Source: a virus. Taken from it: a stretch of DNA of 33,091 bases. Position numbers and translations under genes: made by a program. Under the pieces are notes generated by a model. It had not been told where the DNA came from. It saw nothing but the letters and a program-made list of their open reading frames with translations, and made no database searches. How positions within the stretch are numbered: position 1 is the first letter of the stretch; every line of letters starts with the position of its first letter. The stretch spans positions 1 to 33,091 of the IMG/VR virus record IMGVR_UViG_3300032116_000792; one strand, given 5' to 3'. Below are positions 26,116 through 31,972 of the stretch, one piece after another.

Positions 26116-26541
26116 ATGACAAATTTCAAAACACTGTTGCTGCTCCGTTCATTTAACGAGCAACTCCAAAAAAGTATTGATGGTGCGGAAAACATCATCC
26201 CCCTCGTACAACTGAAAAAGGTTGTGAAGAAGTTTAATGACAAGTACGAAGAGTTCGATGAGACGGTGGAAGACCTTCGGCTTGACCATTGCTTTAAGGA
26301 GGGAAACAAAATTGTCAGGGACGACAAGGGAAACTATCAATGGACAGCAGAGGGGGAGAAAGCCTTCCGCAAAGCCTACAAGGAACTGCTGAACAAAGAA
26401 GTGCAGCTCGCTCCCGATTTCAAGCCGCTCAACTATTACGAACTCGGAATGGCTCTGCCTGCTGACTTTCTAAAGCAGAACCCGTGGGAGGCAATGGCTG
26501 AGGTGCTTGCTCCGTTCTACACATACGCAACAGATTTCTAA
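26116..26541 (+). CDS. Unknown protein, 141 residues, first gene of the lysis-side group
   Basis: Begins MTNFKTLLLLRSFNEQLQKS and is almost entirely helical and charged (KKVVKKFNDKYEEFDETVED; a later FRKAYKELLNKEVQL), with a C-terminal hydrophobic stretch (LAPFYTYATDF). It has one Cys and no membrane segment. The gene has its own promoter. The small helical acidic character and place after tail genes recall tail assembly chaperones, but these usually sit before a tape-measure gene, which is absent here. I do not recognise a family. Confidence 0.5.
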   Translation: MTNFKTLLLLRSFNEQLQKSIDGAENIIPLVQLKKVVKKFNDKYEEFDETVEDLRLDHCFKEGNKIVRDDKGNYQWTAEGEKAFRKAYKELLNKEVQLAPDFKPLNYYELGMALPADFLKQNPWEAMAEVLAPFYTYATDF

Positions 26542-26548
26542 CAATACA

Positions 26549-26812
26549 ATGAAACTTCAGGAGATTCTTGAAATTAAGGCCAACATCATTGAGATAGCAA
26601 AGGATTCGCCTCTCATTGCCTACATGGCCTTCTACGAGCCGCTTCACAAATGGATGAGCGGAGTGGCCGCCGGATGGGACCCATCGGCAAAGTTTTTCCT
26701 GAATGTCGTAATGACAATATATGGAATCTTTCGCATCATTGACATCATAAGGGGATGGAACAAGCCCAAGGACGATGATGACAATGACAGCGAAAAGAAT
26801 GGTTCCGTTTGA
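26549..26812 (+). CDS. Small membrane protein, 87 residues
   Basis: The start is the ATG at 26549 (MKLQEILEIKAN), 7 nt after the previous stop; a TTG 42 nt upstream is unnecessary. One clear membrane segment lies at about residues 48-67 (FFLNVVMTIYGIFRIIDIIR), preceded by an amphipathic region (SPLIAYMAFYEPLHKWM) that may be a second one, and followed by a highly acidic tail (KPKDDDDNDSEKNG). Size, topology and position directly before the spanin-like gene make it a second holin or lysis-accessory candidate. The gene overlaps the spanin-like gene by 38 nt. Alternatively it is a membrane protein unrelated to lysis. Confidence 0.5.
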   Translation: MKLQEILEIKANIIEIAKDSPLIAYMAFYEPLHKWMSGVAAGWDPSAKFFLNVVMTIYGIFRIIDIIRGWNKPKDDDDNDSEKNGSV

Positions 26813-27377
26813 CACACTTTTTAAGGGCATCTTCCTTGTTCTCTTTGCCGCACTCCTGTACGACAACAGCAGAATAAGAAGACAAAACGAAAGGCTGGGG
26901 AACGACATCTCTGGCCTTTCTGTTGCCCTCTCCGCAAGCGTGGACACAACACGCAATGCTGCCCGACAAATGAGGGCACAGACAGCTACAATTGTCCTTT
27001 CTCAGGAGGCCGCAAATGATTTGCTGAAAAAGGAAATGCGTTCCATAAAGGAACAGTTTGACATTCGCATAAAGGGCCTGAAGAGTTACACACAAACAGG
27101 CGTTACATACACAATTCCTGTGGCCGCTCTCGGAAGGGACACAATAATATACAACAACAAGGAAATCGTGTATTACACGCCCTATGGAACGCTCTACACA
27201 AACGGAGACAGCATAGAGGGAGCTATTGTTCTGCGAGACACAATACGCATTGCTGTAAGCAAGGGAAAGCGTGAGCAGTGGTGGAAGATATGGAAGAAAC
27301 GCCCCATTGTTACGAATGCCTTCATGGCCTCTCCCGACGGAAGCATAACAGAATTGAAGAGCGTTCTCGTTGAATAG
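26775..27377 (+). CDS. Spanin-like (Rz-type) membrane-anchored protein
   Basis: 200 residues. An N-terminal membrane anchor (about 15-33, TLFKGIFLVLFAALLYDN) is followed by a coiled-coil-like region (SRIRRQNERLGN... to about 90) and a beta-rich C-terminal part (YTIPVAALGRDTIIYNNKEI; WWKIWKKRPIVTNAFMASP). This layout, N-in anchor plus periplasmic coiled coil, is that of Rz-type inner-membrane spanins, and the ...ASPDGSITELKSVLV ending resembles proteins of Bacteroidota phages in lysis loci. Spanins fuse inner and outer membranes at the last lysis step; no outer-membrane lipoprotein partner was found, so it may act alone or with another product. Several ATGs (codons 1, 2, 4, 9) are possible starts; the first is listed. 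Confidence 0.5.
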   Translation: MMTMTAKRMVPFDTLFKGIFLVLFAALLYDNSRIRRQNERLGNDISGLSVALSASVDTTRNAARQMRAQTATIVLSQEAANDLLKKEMRSIKEQFDIRIKGLKSYTQTGVTYTIPVAALGRDTIIYNNKEIVYYTPYGTLYTNGDSIEGAIVLRDTIRIAVSKGKREQWWKIWKKRPIVTNAFMASPDGSITELKSVLVE

Positions 27378-27385
27378 GAATTTGC

Positions 27386-27393
27386 TATATTTG
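27386..27393 (+). promoter_or_regulatory. Bacteroidota-type promoter, -7 element abutting a start codon
   Basis: TATATTTG followed by CATT and then ATG at 27398. The box matches TAnnTTTG exactly. With the usual spacing the transcript would begin at or within a few bases of the ATG, giving a leaderless mRNA, unless translation starts at the ATG at 27446. The -33 region is weak. Confidence 0.6.
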
Positions 27394-27397
27394 CATT

Positions 27398-28327
27398 ATG
27401 CACAATGCCTTCCACATAACGCCCGTCAAAGGAATTTCCAAGCCAATGGAGGGCGGGAAATGGAGCATCATTGAGGAGTTCAATGGCAATTCCCATAATG
27501 AGGGAGGCATAGACCTTGAAGTGTCAGGGGGCTATGTTAAGCGCATTCATTCTCCTTACGAGAAGCCTGACGAAATAGCCAAGAACGGCAGGATGTGGAA
27601 GAACATAGGAGCTGCTGCCTACGGGGCAGGAGAGGGCCTTCTTGACACGCTCACATTTGGAGCGACAGACCAATTGACAGACCTCGGCTACGAGGCCCTG
27701 CAAAAGGCAGGAGGAAGCTCTGCTGATGAAATCAGGGAGCAGAACTCCATTCGTGGATACGGCACGGCAGCAGGGGCTATAACAGGAGGAATACTTTCGG
27801 GAGGAGCCACAACAGGCTCTGCCATTCAGCAGGGAGCGAAAGGAATAGGAGCAGGCGTAGGCCAGGGTTCTCCCGACAGCAAGGCAGCTCAGGCTATAGG
27901 CACATACCTCCCTCTTGCTGGAAGCATAGCCGGGATGGCAACAGGGAACGCAGGATATGCTGCGGGAAGTAAGATGGCAGGCTTTGCCTCCAAGGCCGGA
28001 AAGCTTACGAAGTTCAACCCCATGATACAAGGGGCTCGTTCTGCTGTGAGCAGCATAGGACAGGAACGGCAGCCTCTCAACCTCGGCCCTACACAGGAGG
28101 TGATTCGTCAGGCCACGCCTTTCCTTTCCCCGAATATGATGGAGGGCTATAGGCAGCTTGGGCAGGAAATCAGAGGCACAGCCTCTCCCCGCAGAGGAAC
28201 GGGAGCAACGGAAATGGATGGGGCAGAAAACTATCCCATGACAGGAGGGCCAATACAATTCCAGCAGCAGCCCGTGTACGCCTCTGATGCCTACAATTAT
28301 TTAAAAAACTACGGAATCAATGCCTAA
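27398..28327 (+). CDS. Gly/Ala-rich membrane-active virion protein candidate, unknown
   Basis: 309 residues. The N-terminus has EEFNGNSHNEGGIDLEVSGG (about 28-47), a motif (G.SH..GGI) I associate with proteins of Bacteroidota phages. It is followed by about 130 residues of small Gly/Ala/Ser segments with hydrophobic stretches (YGTAAGAITGGILSGGATTG; TYLPLAGSIAGMATGNAGYA), the kind of sequence that could insert in membranes like an ejected virion protein. The C-terminal third is Pro/Gln-rich. The promoter at 27386-27393 lies immediately upstream, so the start may be leaderless; an alternative start is Met17. It overlaps the next gene by 8 nt. Function unknown. Confidence 0.5.
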   Translation: MHNAFHITPVKGISKPMEGGKWSIIEEFNGNSHNEGGIDLEVSGGYVKRIHSPYEKPDEIAKNGRMWKNIGAAAYGAGEGLLDTLTFGATDQLTDLGYEALQKAGGSSADEIREQNSIRGYGTAAGAITGGILSGGATTGSAIQQGAKGIGAGVGQGSPDSKAAQAIGTYLPLAGSIAGMATGNAGYAAGSKMAGFASKAGKLTKFNPMIQGARSAVSSIGQERQPLNLGPTQEVIRQATPFLSPNMMEGYRQLGQEIRGTASPRRGTGATEMDGAENYPMTGGPIQFQQQPVYASDAYNYLKNYGINA

Positions 28328-28496
28328 GCACATAGAAGCGGAGGGAGGAGAACTCCTTATACAGACAAGCAAAGGCTACACAGCCATCATCCCGAAGAAC
28401 ATGGCCTCGTGGGTGAAGGAACATATTAAGAGCGGGAATCACGCTGCTGTGGACCATTATGTAAAGGGCCTGAAAGAAGTGAAGCATAAGAAATGA
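28320..28496 (+). CDS. Small unknown protein, 58 residues
   Basis: ATG at 28320 overlaps the previous gene by 8 nt; the stop TGA overlaps the next ATG (ATGA). It begins MPKHIEAEGGELLIQTSKGY, continues TAIIPKNMASWVKEHIKSGN and ends in a basic helix (YVKGLKEVKHKK). The E.EGGE..I......IIPK pattern recalls a segment found as part of longer proteins in related phages, so this may be a split-off C-terminal module of the upstream G.SH..GGI protein. It has no membrane segment or Cys. Confidence 0.55.
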   Translation: MPKHIEAEGGELLIQTSKGYTAIIPKNMASWVKEHIKSGNHAAVDHYVKGLKEVKHKK

Positions 28497-28618
28497 AGAA
28501 GACATCAAACGCTCCGGCAGCTAAGACAACATTCGGCAAACGCCGGGAGGGCAAGCATCAGAAATCACATGGCCCAAAGGACAGCAAGCCAAAACAATAT
28601 AAAGGACAAGGAAAATGA
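28493..28618 (+). CDS. Very small Lys-rich protein, 41 residues
   Basis: ATG at 28493 and TGA at 28616-28618, with 4 nt ATGA overlaps on both sides, which is strong support for a real cistron despite its size. The product is extremely basic and ends KPKQYKGQGK after GKRREGKHQKSHGPKD. I recall short proteins with the same kind of ending (...P...K.Y.GQG) in Bacteroidota phages. It may bind nucleic acid or be packaged in the virion. Function unknown. Confidence 0.55.
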   Translation: MKKTSNAPAAKTTFGKRREGKHQKSHGPKDSKPKQYKGQGK

Positions 28619-28983
28619 ACAAACTAAAAGACCTGTGGGTGCAATGGCACGAAGTGATATTGGCTCCCGTTTACTATTTTGGATTCCTGATTATTTACAA
28701 TCAAGTGAGCCTGTGGCTGCATGATGAGGCGGCAGCCCTCTATCCCATTGGGAGGTACATTGATATGCTTTCCGTTCCTTCCCGTTACTACATCGTTGTC
28801 GTAATAGGAACGCTCGGCTTCCGCATCAATACGCCTTCCCTGTTCAAGGCTGTGTTCGGGGACAGGGCAAACGGAAAGACAAGGGACAACATCATTAAGG
28901 ACAATCATTTCCAAACGCTATGGCTTGCTTTGTTTTCCTATGGCTTGCATTTGCTAATTGCAGCCCTGTGCTCAATGAAATAG
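28615..28983 (+). CDS. Holin candidate with three membrane segments
   Basis: 122 residues with hydrophobic segments at about 14-33 (VILAPVYYFGFLIIYNQVSL), 57-70 (SRYYIVVVIGTLGF) and 101-119 (LWLALFSYGLHLLIAALCS), separated by a charged loop (FGDRANGKTRDNIIKDNH). Size and topology fit a class I holin, which forms inner-membrane holes timing lysis. It is followed by and overlaps the CHAP endolysin by 64 nt, the normal holin-endolysin pairing. ATGA coupling links it to the small basic gene upstream. The family is not named from sequence. Confidence 0.6.
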   Translation: MNKLKDLWVQWHEVILAPVYYFGFLIIYNQVSLWLHDEAAALYPIGRYIDMLSVPSRYYIVVVIGTLGFRINTPSLFKAVFGDRANGKTRDNIIKDNHFQTLWLALFSYGLHLLIAALCSMK

Positions 28984-29432
28984 AATGCCTTCTGGCTACG
29001 GCCAAGAAATACATAGGCATTCGTGAGCAGGGAGGAAACAACAGAGGCCCTGTTGTGGACAGAATAATTACAGAGGCGGGAGGAAAGCCGGGGCAGGCGT
29101 GGTGCAGCTACATGATGATATATTTATGGAGGCAGTGCGGCATCCCTCACAAGGGAACGAATGGCATGGCAATGTCGTGGGCTAAGAAGGAACGAGCTGT
29201 AAAGGCCCGTCAGCAAGTGAGAGCAACGGATGTGTTTACGGTGTATAACAAGGCCCTGAAACGCATAGGCCATGTGGGCATGGTGTACAAAGTGTTTCCT
29301 GAAGAGCCATTCTTTCAGAGCTTTGAGGGCAATGTAAACTTCCGAGGCGACAGGGAGAGCGTAGGCTCAGGGGCTAAGTGCCTGATGAGGGAGTACGGGA
29401 ATGTGAATGGTATTTTCAGGTGGACGAAATGA
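28920..29432 (+). CDS. CHAP-domain endolysin
   Basis: 170 residues. The CHAP (NlpC/P60-like cysteine amidohydrolase/peptidase) core shows the catalytic Cys62 in QAWCSYMMIYLW, His118 in RIGHVGMVYK and an acidic/amide residue in EGN (136-138). Upstream is a helix typical of phage forms (CLLATAKKYIGIREQGGNN). The enzyme would cut peptide or amide bonds in peptidoglycan. The first 18 residues (MACFVFLWLAFANCSPVL) are hydrophobic like an export signal, but that stretch is encoded within the overlap with the holin gene; a GTG at about residue 17 is an alternative start that would give a cytosolic enzyme released by the holin. The Asn before Cys14 does not make a good lipobox. Confidence 0.8.
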   Translation: MACFVFLWLAFANCSPVLNEIECLLATAKKYIGIREQGGNNRGPVVDRIITEAGGKPGQAWCSYMMIYLWRQCGIPHKGTNGMAMSWAKKERAVKARQQVRATDVFTVYNKALKRIGHVGMVYKVFPEEPFFQSFEGNVNFRGDRESVGSGAKCLMREYGNVNGIFRWTK

Positions 29433-29460
29433 AAAGAAAAAAGGGAAGCATTTGCCTCCC
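29431..29460 (-). terminator. Rho-independent terminator for the minus-strand gene array
   Basis: Read on the minus strand, GGGAGGC...GCTTCCC forms a hairpin with one internal mismatch (29443-29460) followed by TTTTTTCTTTTC (29442-29431). It begins right at the endolysin stop and lies where late and early transcripts converge. On the plus strand the hairpin lacks a good T-run. Confidence 0.65.
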
Positions 29461-29506
29461 CTGTTTCATTTCATGTTCAATCTATTAAACCGATAACATA
29501 CACTTT

Positions 29507-29785
29507 TTACGAGGGCAAATGTACAACCCATTCCGCAATAATTTCCTCCTCTTTTCCTCCCTCTATTCTCCCTCCTTTCTCCTTCTGTAGCCACAGACAG
29601 AAAGCTAAAAGCTGCTCGCACCTGACGCTCTGATTGAAGAACTGTTTCTTCACCACTTCGCACAGGGCTTTCTGGTTCTCCATTGTCAGCCTGATGTCTC
29701 CCATTCCCATGTGGGCCTCTGAGTTTCTCAGCAACTCAAACGCTTTCTCAAGCGTGGGCATTTCCCTTATTGTTCTCCATCTCAT
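29507..29785 (-). CDS. Unknown small protein, last gene of the minus array
   Basis: 92 residues from the ATG at 29785 (MRWRTIREMPTLEKAFELLR), 1 nt after the stop of the gene before it; an ATG at 29836 would add 17 residues but overlap that gene by 50 nt. It is helical, with two Cys in the second half (RCEQLLAFCLWLQ) and a Lys/Glu-rich stretch before an EEEIIAEWVVHLPS end. I recognise no domain. Position at the end of a tightly packed early array suggests a small host-interaction or regulatory protein. The terminator lies about 45 nt downstream. Confidence 0.5.
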   Translation of the reverse strand: MRWRTIREMPTLEKAFELLRNSEAHMGMGDIRLTMENQKALCEVVKKQFFNQSVRCEQLLAFCLWLQKEKGGRIEGGKEEEIIAEWVVHLPS

Positions 29786-29786
29786 G

Positions 29787-30008
29787 TCAATACACCATTT
29801 CGTCAAGGGAGAGGTGATTGTCCTGAATGATTTCATTGCAGGCGTTCAGGAGTGTCTCAGGATTAATACTATCGTGTTCGTTGGCGGCTTTCTTGATTTC
29901 TTCCATAACGGAATGTAAAGCCCATGCGAGTTCCCAATTGCGTACACAACGGATGTGAGCCACTTGCTCGTCTCTTTCGTTCAAATTAAATTCCAATACA
30001 GCTTTCAT
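29787..30008 (-). CDS. Small phage protein of the MKAVLEFNL type
   Basis: 73 residues beginning MKAVLEFNLNERDEQVAHIR. That start, a short amphipathic strand followed by a helix with (W)ELAWALHSVMEEIKK and a ...LDEMVY end, is recognisable as a small protein widespread in tailed phages, function unknown. Usual lengths are 70-90 residues, so this is complete. Its ATG overlaps the stop of the upstream gene by 4 nt (ATGA), showing an operon. The short size and early position fit an accessory replication or regulatory protein, which is inference only. Confidence 0.65.
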   Translation of the reverse strand: MKAVLEFNLNERDEQVAHIRCVRNWELAWALHSVMEEIKKAANEHDSINPETLLNACNEIIQDNHLSLDEMVY

Positions 30009-30394
30009 ATCGCGTCTTGTATTTTATGGTTGGTGATGATGTTTAAGGAAAGGAATATTTGTTTCTCAAAGCCCTCCTCTTTGAAGTGGAGGTATTTGCC
30101 CATGTCTAACGCAAGCTGCCGGGAGAACAAATAAGTTCCGTATTCGTCCGTAAGTTCTATTTTGTCAAACCTCTTGGCCTCACGCAGGACATATTCGTTA
30201 AAGCCGTAGGCGTTGGCCTTCAGCATGAGATGTTTGTCCCTCTTGCGGCTCACTTCCAGCACCCTGTCAGCAAGGCGTACACGGCCTATGTTGCGTCCTG
30301 CCTTCTTGCCCTTCAGGTGGAGCGTGATGTAGAGGAAGCCGTCCTTTTCGTCCGCTTCAAAGCGGTGGCCTTCTTTACTCGTTATTGCTGCCAT
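30005..30394 (-). CDS. Unknown early protein, 129 residues
   Basis: Starts MAAITSKEGHRFEADEKDGF. The N-terminal half is beta-rich with basic turns (KGKKAGRNIGRVRLADRVLE), followed by SRKRDKHLMLKANAYGFNEY and LSLNIIT near the end. The K.KHL....AYGFNE.VL segment resembles a conserved small protein I know from Bacteroidota phages, function unknown. No catalytic motif. It overlaps the neighbouring genes by 4 nt (downstream) and 20 nt (upstream), so it belongs to one transcription unit starting at 30707-30714. Confidence 0.6.
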   Translation of the reverse strand: MAAITSKEGHRFEADEKDGFLYITLHLKGKKAGRNIGRVRLADRVLEVSRKRDKHLMLKANAYGFNEYVLREAKRFDKIELTDEYGTYLFSRQLALDMGKYLHFKEEGFEKQIFLSLNIITNHKIQDAI

Positions 30395-30686
30395 TGTCTT
30401 CGAATGCGTTTATGTGTTCAATGAATCTGTCCCGTTCCTCGTTGTCAAGGTCGTAGAGCTTCCACACCATGTCCACAATAGCGGAATTGATGTCGTCCTC
30501 TGCCTGTGCTATATCAGAGCCCAACCCCTGGTGGAGGAACTTCTCAAACTCCTGAGCGTGGTGCATCAGGCGATTGAAGTGCATCTTGGCTTCGTTACGA
30601 AGCACCTTGCCGGAGTGTTGTATAACAACGCCCGATTCAATGACACCCCTGACAAAGCAGGTGAATTTGCTAAAATCGTTCTTCAT
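30375..30686 (-). CDS. Unknown helical early protein, 103 residues
   Basis: Starts MKNDFSKFTCFVRGVIESGV, all helical afterwards, with an acidic C-terminal half (IAQAEDDINSAIVDMVWKLY; RFIEHINAFEDNGSNNE). It is the first gene after a clear minus-strand promoter, 21 nt from the box to the ATG. The sequence does not show a known fold signature. It probably heads the four-gene operon 30686 to 29507. Confidence 0.6.
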   Translation of the reverse strand: MKNDFSKFTCFVRGVIESGVVIQHSGKVLRNEAKMHFNRLMHHAQEFEKFLHQGLGSDIAQAEDDINSAIVDMVWKLYDLDNEERDRFIEHINAFEDNGSNNE

Positions 30687-30706
30687 ATTGTTTTGTTTTC
30701 ATGTGG

Positions 30707-30714
30707 CAAATGTA
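30707..30714 (-). promoter_or_regulatory. Bacteroidota-type promoter on the minus strand, -7 element
   Basis: On the minus strand TACATTTG followed by CC matches TAnnTTTG. A TTGC at about 30738-30735 stands at the expected -33 position. The ATG at 30686 lies 20 nt past the box. It serves the four small genes down to 29507. Confidence 0.6.
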
Positions 30715-30745
30715 TAGGAATTATTTCACATTCTGCAAGGGGGAG

Positions 30746-30775
30746 AAAAGAAAAAAGCGGAGAAATTTCCCCGCT
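30746..30775 (-). terminator. Rho-independent terminator between two minus-strand operons
   Basis: Minus-strand AGCGGGGAAATTTCTCCGCT is a near-perfect inverted repeat (one A/C mismatch), followed by TTTTTTCTTTT. It lies 36 nt after the stop of the 50-residue gene and just before the promoter at 30707-30714, so it separates two units. Confidence 0.75.
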
Positions 30776-30811
30776 CGTTTCCGTAACATAAACGAAATAA
30801 AAAAACTAAAC

Positions 30812-30964
30812 TTATTTTTTCTTGGCTGTCTTAGCAGCTTGCTTGAATGCTTTTGCTGTGGGCGCACCGGGGTCTCCCGGTTTCCTCATTTTCTCTCCGC
30901 TGCCTGCGGCAATGCGAGCCTTCTTGGCGTTGAGATTTGCGTATAGTCCTGCTGGCTTCTTCAT
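30812..30964 (-). CDS. Small basic phage protein, [10 protein letters not shown] type (50 residues)
   Basis: The reading is [20 protein letters not shown] followed by [20 protein letters not shown] and a Lys/Ala tail ending in KTAKKK. The pattern YANI(H/N)AK+.[16 protein letters not shown]...F is a very common tiny protein of tailed phages and other viruses, function unknown. Length matches the family. ATGA overlap with the upstream gene supports it. Very basic; nucleic acid binding is possible but unproven. Confidence 0.75.
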   Translation of the reverse strand: MKKPAGLYANLNAKKARIAAGSGEKMRKPGDPGAPTAKAFKQAAKTAKKK

Positions 30965-31077
30965 TTCTTCTTCATGGGTTTAGCCATAGGAGCGGGCTTC
31001 ATGGCAGGCTTAGACTTTCCGGCTTTCGACATGGCAATGGCCACGGCCTGCTTCTGAGGAATTTTTTCTTCACGCAT
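30961..31077 (-). CDS. Tiny basic phage protein with [15 protein letters not shown] motif (38 residues)
   Basis: Starts [20 protein letters not shown] and ends in a Lys/Pro/Met-rich tail ([16 protein letters not shown]). The K..QA(V/I)AIA(L/M)S.A(G/R)K core is that of small phage proteins such as the DUF6496 type, here without their usual N-terminal extension. Its TGA overlaps the next ATG. No minus-strand promoter is evident in the 52 nt gap upstream, which instead holds a plus-strand promoter, so it probably depended on transcription from beyond the HNH gene. Confidence 0.65.
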   Translation of the reverse strand: MREEKIPQKQAVAIAMSKAGKSKPAMKPAPMAKPMKKK

Positions 31078-31083
31078 TTTGCT

Positions 31084-31091
31084 TATATTTG
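31084..31091 (+). promoter_or_regulatory. Bacteroidota-type promoter of the HNH gene, -7 element
   Basis: TATATTTG followed by CG matches TAnnTTTG exactly, with a T-rich stretch (31061-31067) at the expected -33 place. The ATG at 31130 is 38 nt downstream, giving a leader of about 32 nt. It lies right at the start of the oppositely oriented 38-residue gene. Confidence 0.6.
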
Positions 31092-31129
31092 CGCTAATTG
31101 TTTTTTGACTTGAACCCTTTTTTAATGGC

Positions 31130-31708
31130 ATGGCTAATAAAAATTTAAATGGTAAAACAATAAATTGTGGATTCTGCGAGAAGCCATTTTACATTCCAAA
31201 GAACAGATTTGAAACTGCGAAGTTTTGTTCATTATCTTGTAAATGGAAGGCAGAGATTACAAAGGAAAAAAGAAATTGCCTGTATTGCAATAAAGAATTT
31301 GAAGTTATTGCTAATAGAGGAACTACTGCAAAATATTGCTCCAATCCTTGTAAGGGTAAAGCATACAATAATCGCAACGGAACCATAACTACAAATTGCG
31401 GGAATTGTGGAATTGAGATACGAACATCCCCATCTCGTAAAAGAATTTTTTGCAGCACCAAATGTAGAGGAATCGGTCATAGAGTCGAAACATTTAAAAC
31501 TAATGGTGGTGTTAGAAAAGCCTTGAAAACAAGGGGTTTGATTGTTTCTTGTCAAAAGTGTGGCTATTCAGAGCATCCAGAGATATTGGGAGTCCATCAC
31601 AAGAACAAAAATAGACATGACAATAGAATGGAAAACCTTATTGTTTTATGTCCAAATTGTCATTCATTGGAACACGCGAGGTCAATTGTTCATTCGGTAA
31701 ATAAATAG
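31130..31708 (+). CDS. Zinc-ribbon HNH endonuclease (probable selfish element)
   Basis: 192 residues. Three successive zinc ribbons: C13/C16/C33/C37, C50/C53/C70/C74 and C90/C93/C108/C112, the second pair in each written as (F/Y)CS..CK-like. A C-terminal HNH domain follows: CQKC (141-144), the HH pair at 156-157 in [20 protein letters not shown], and [10 protein letters not shown] with C174/C177/H178. HNH enzymes cut DNA using one metal ion; the ribbons would bind target DNA. It stands on the plus strand inside a minus-strand array, has its own promoter and is more A/T-rich than its neighbours, all typical of a free-standing homing-type endonuclease. An ATG at 31125 is out of frame and soon closed. 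Confidence 0.85.
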   Translation: MANKNLNGKTINCGFCEKPFYIPKNRFETAKFCSLSCKWKAEITKEKRNCLYCNKEFEVIANRGTTAKYCSNPCKGKAYNNRNGTITTNCGNCGIEIRTSPSRKRIFCSTKCRGIGHRVETFKTNGGVRKALKTRGLIVSCQKCGYSEHPEILGVHHKNKNRHDNRMENLIVLCPNCHSLEHARSIVHSVNK

Positions 31709-31722
31709 GGGTATACTCACCG

Positions 31723-31968
31723 CTAATATTCTGTGCAAAATATTGGCGTTTGTTCTCCCATGTACGCCCCTGAAACATTATAGTAGAAGTACTCGGAAGC
31801 TTCCTCGTCTGTCATCCCTTGTTCCATCAGGCACTCAATACACTTTGTGACGCTGTAAATGAGTCTGCCAGATGTTTCATCTAAGCCAATAATGGCCTCA
31901 TCAAACCCATCAGCCTTCAGGAATGTTTCGTCAGGATGATTCTCAAGGATTTCTTCTAACATATTCAT
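31723..31968 (-). CDS. Small phage protein (YNVSGAYMGEQTPIF type), unknown function
   Basis: 81 residues, acidic, with the conserved-looking strings DGFDEAIIGLDETSGRLIYS, KCIECLMEQGMTDEEASEYF and YNVSGAYMGEQTPIFC. I recognise this as a small protein present in many tailed phages of diverse hosts, without known function. It starts 4 nt after the stop of the Mom-like gene (ATG at 31968; an in-frame ATG at 31962 is an alternative) and shares its transcript. The acidic character could suit a DNA-mimic or inhibitor, but this is speculation. Confidence 0.65.
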   Translation of the reverse strand: MNMLEEILENHPDETFLKADGFDEAIIGLDETSGRLIYSVTKCIECLMEQGMTDEEASEYFYYNVSGAYMGEQTPIFCTEY

Positions 31969-31972
31969 GTCG

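Noticed and set aside
26507-26548. TTG start for the 87-residue membrane protein
   Set aside because: It would overlap the preceding gene, and the ATG at 26549 follows that stop by 7 nt with normal spacing.
27524-28258. 244-residue minus-strand frame
   Set aside because: Opposite a Gly/Ala-rich gene; rich in Ser/Cys/Arg as an artefact of that composition.
28920-28976. Lipoprotein signal at the endolysin N-terminus (FANC)
   Set aside because: The residue before Cys14 is Asn, not Gly/Ala/Ser, so a lipobox is unlikely.
30414-30791. 125-residue plus-strand frame over the early operon
   Set aside because: It crosses a minus-strand gene, its promoter and a terminator; the minus-strand genes have ATGA overlaps that make them the better reading.
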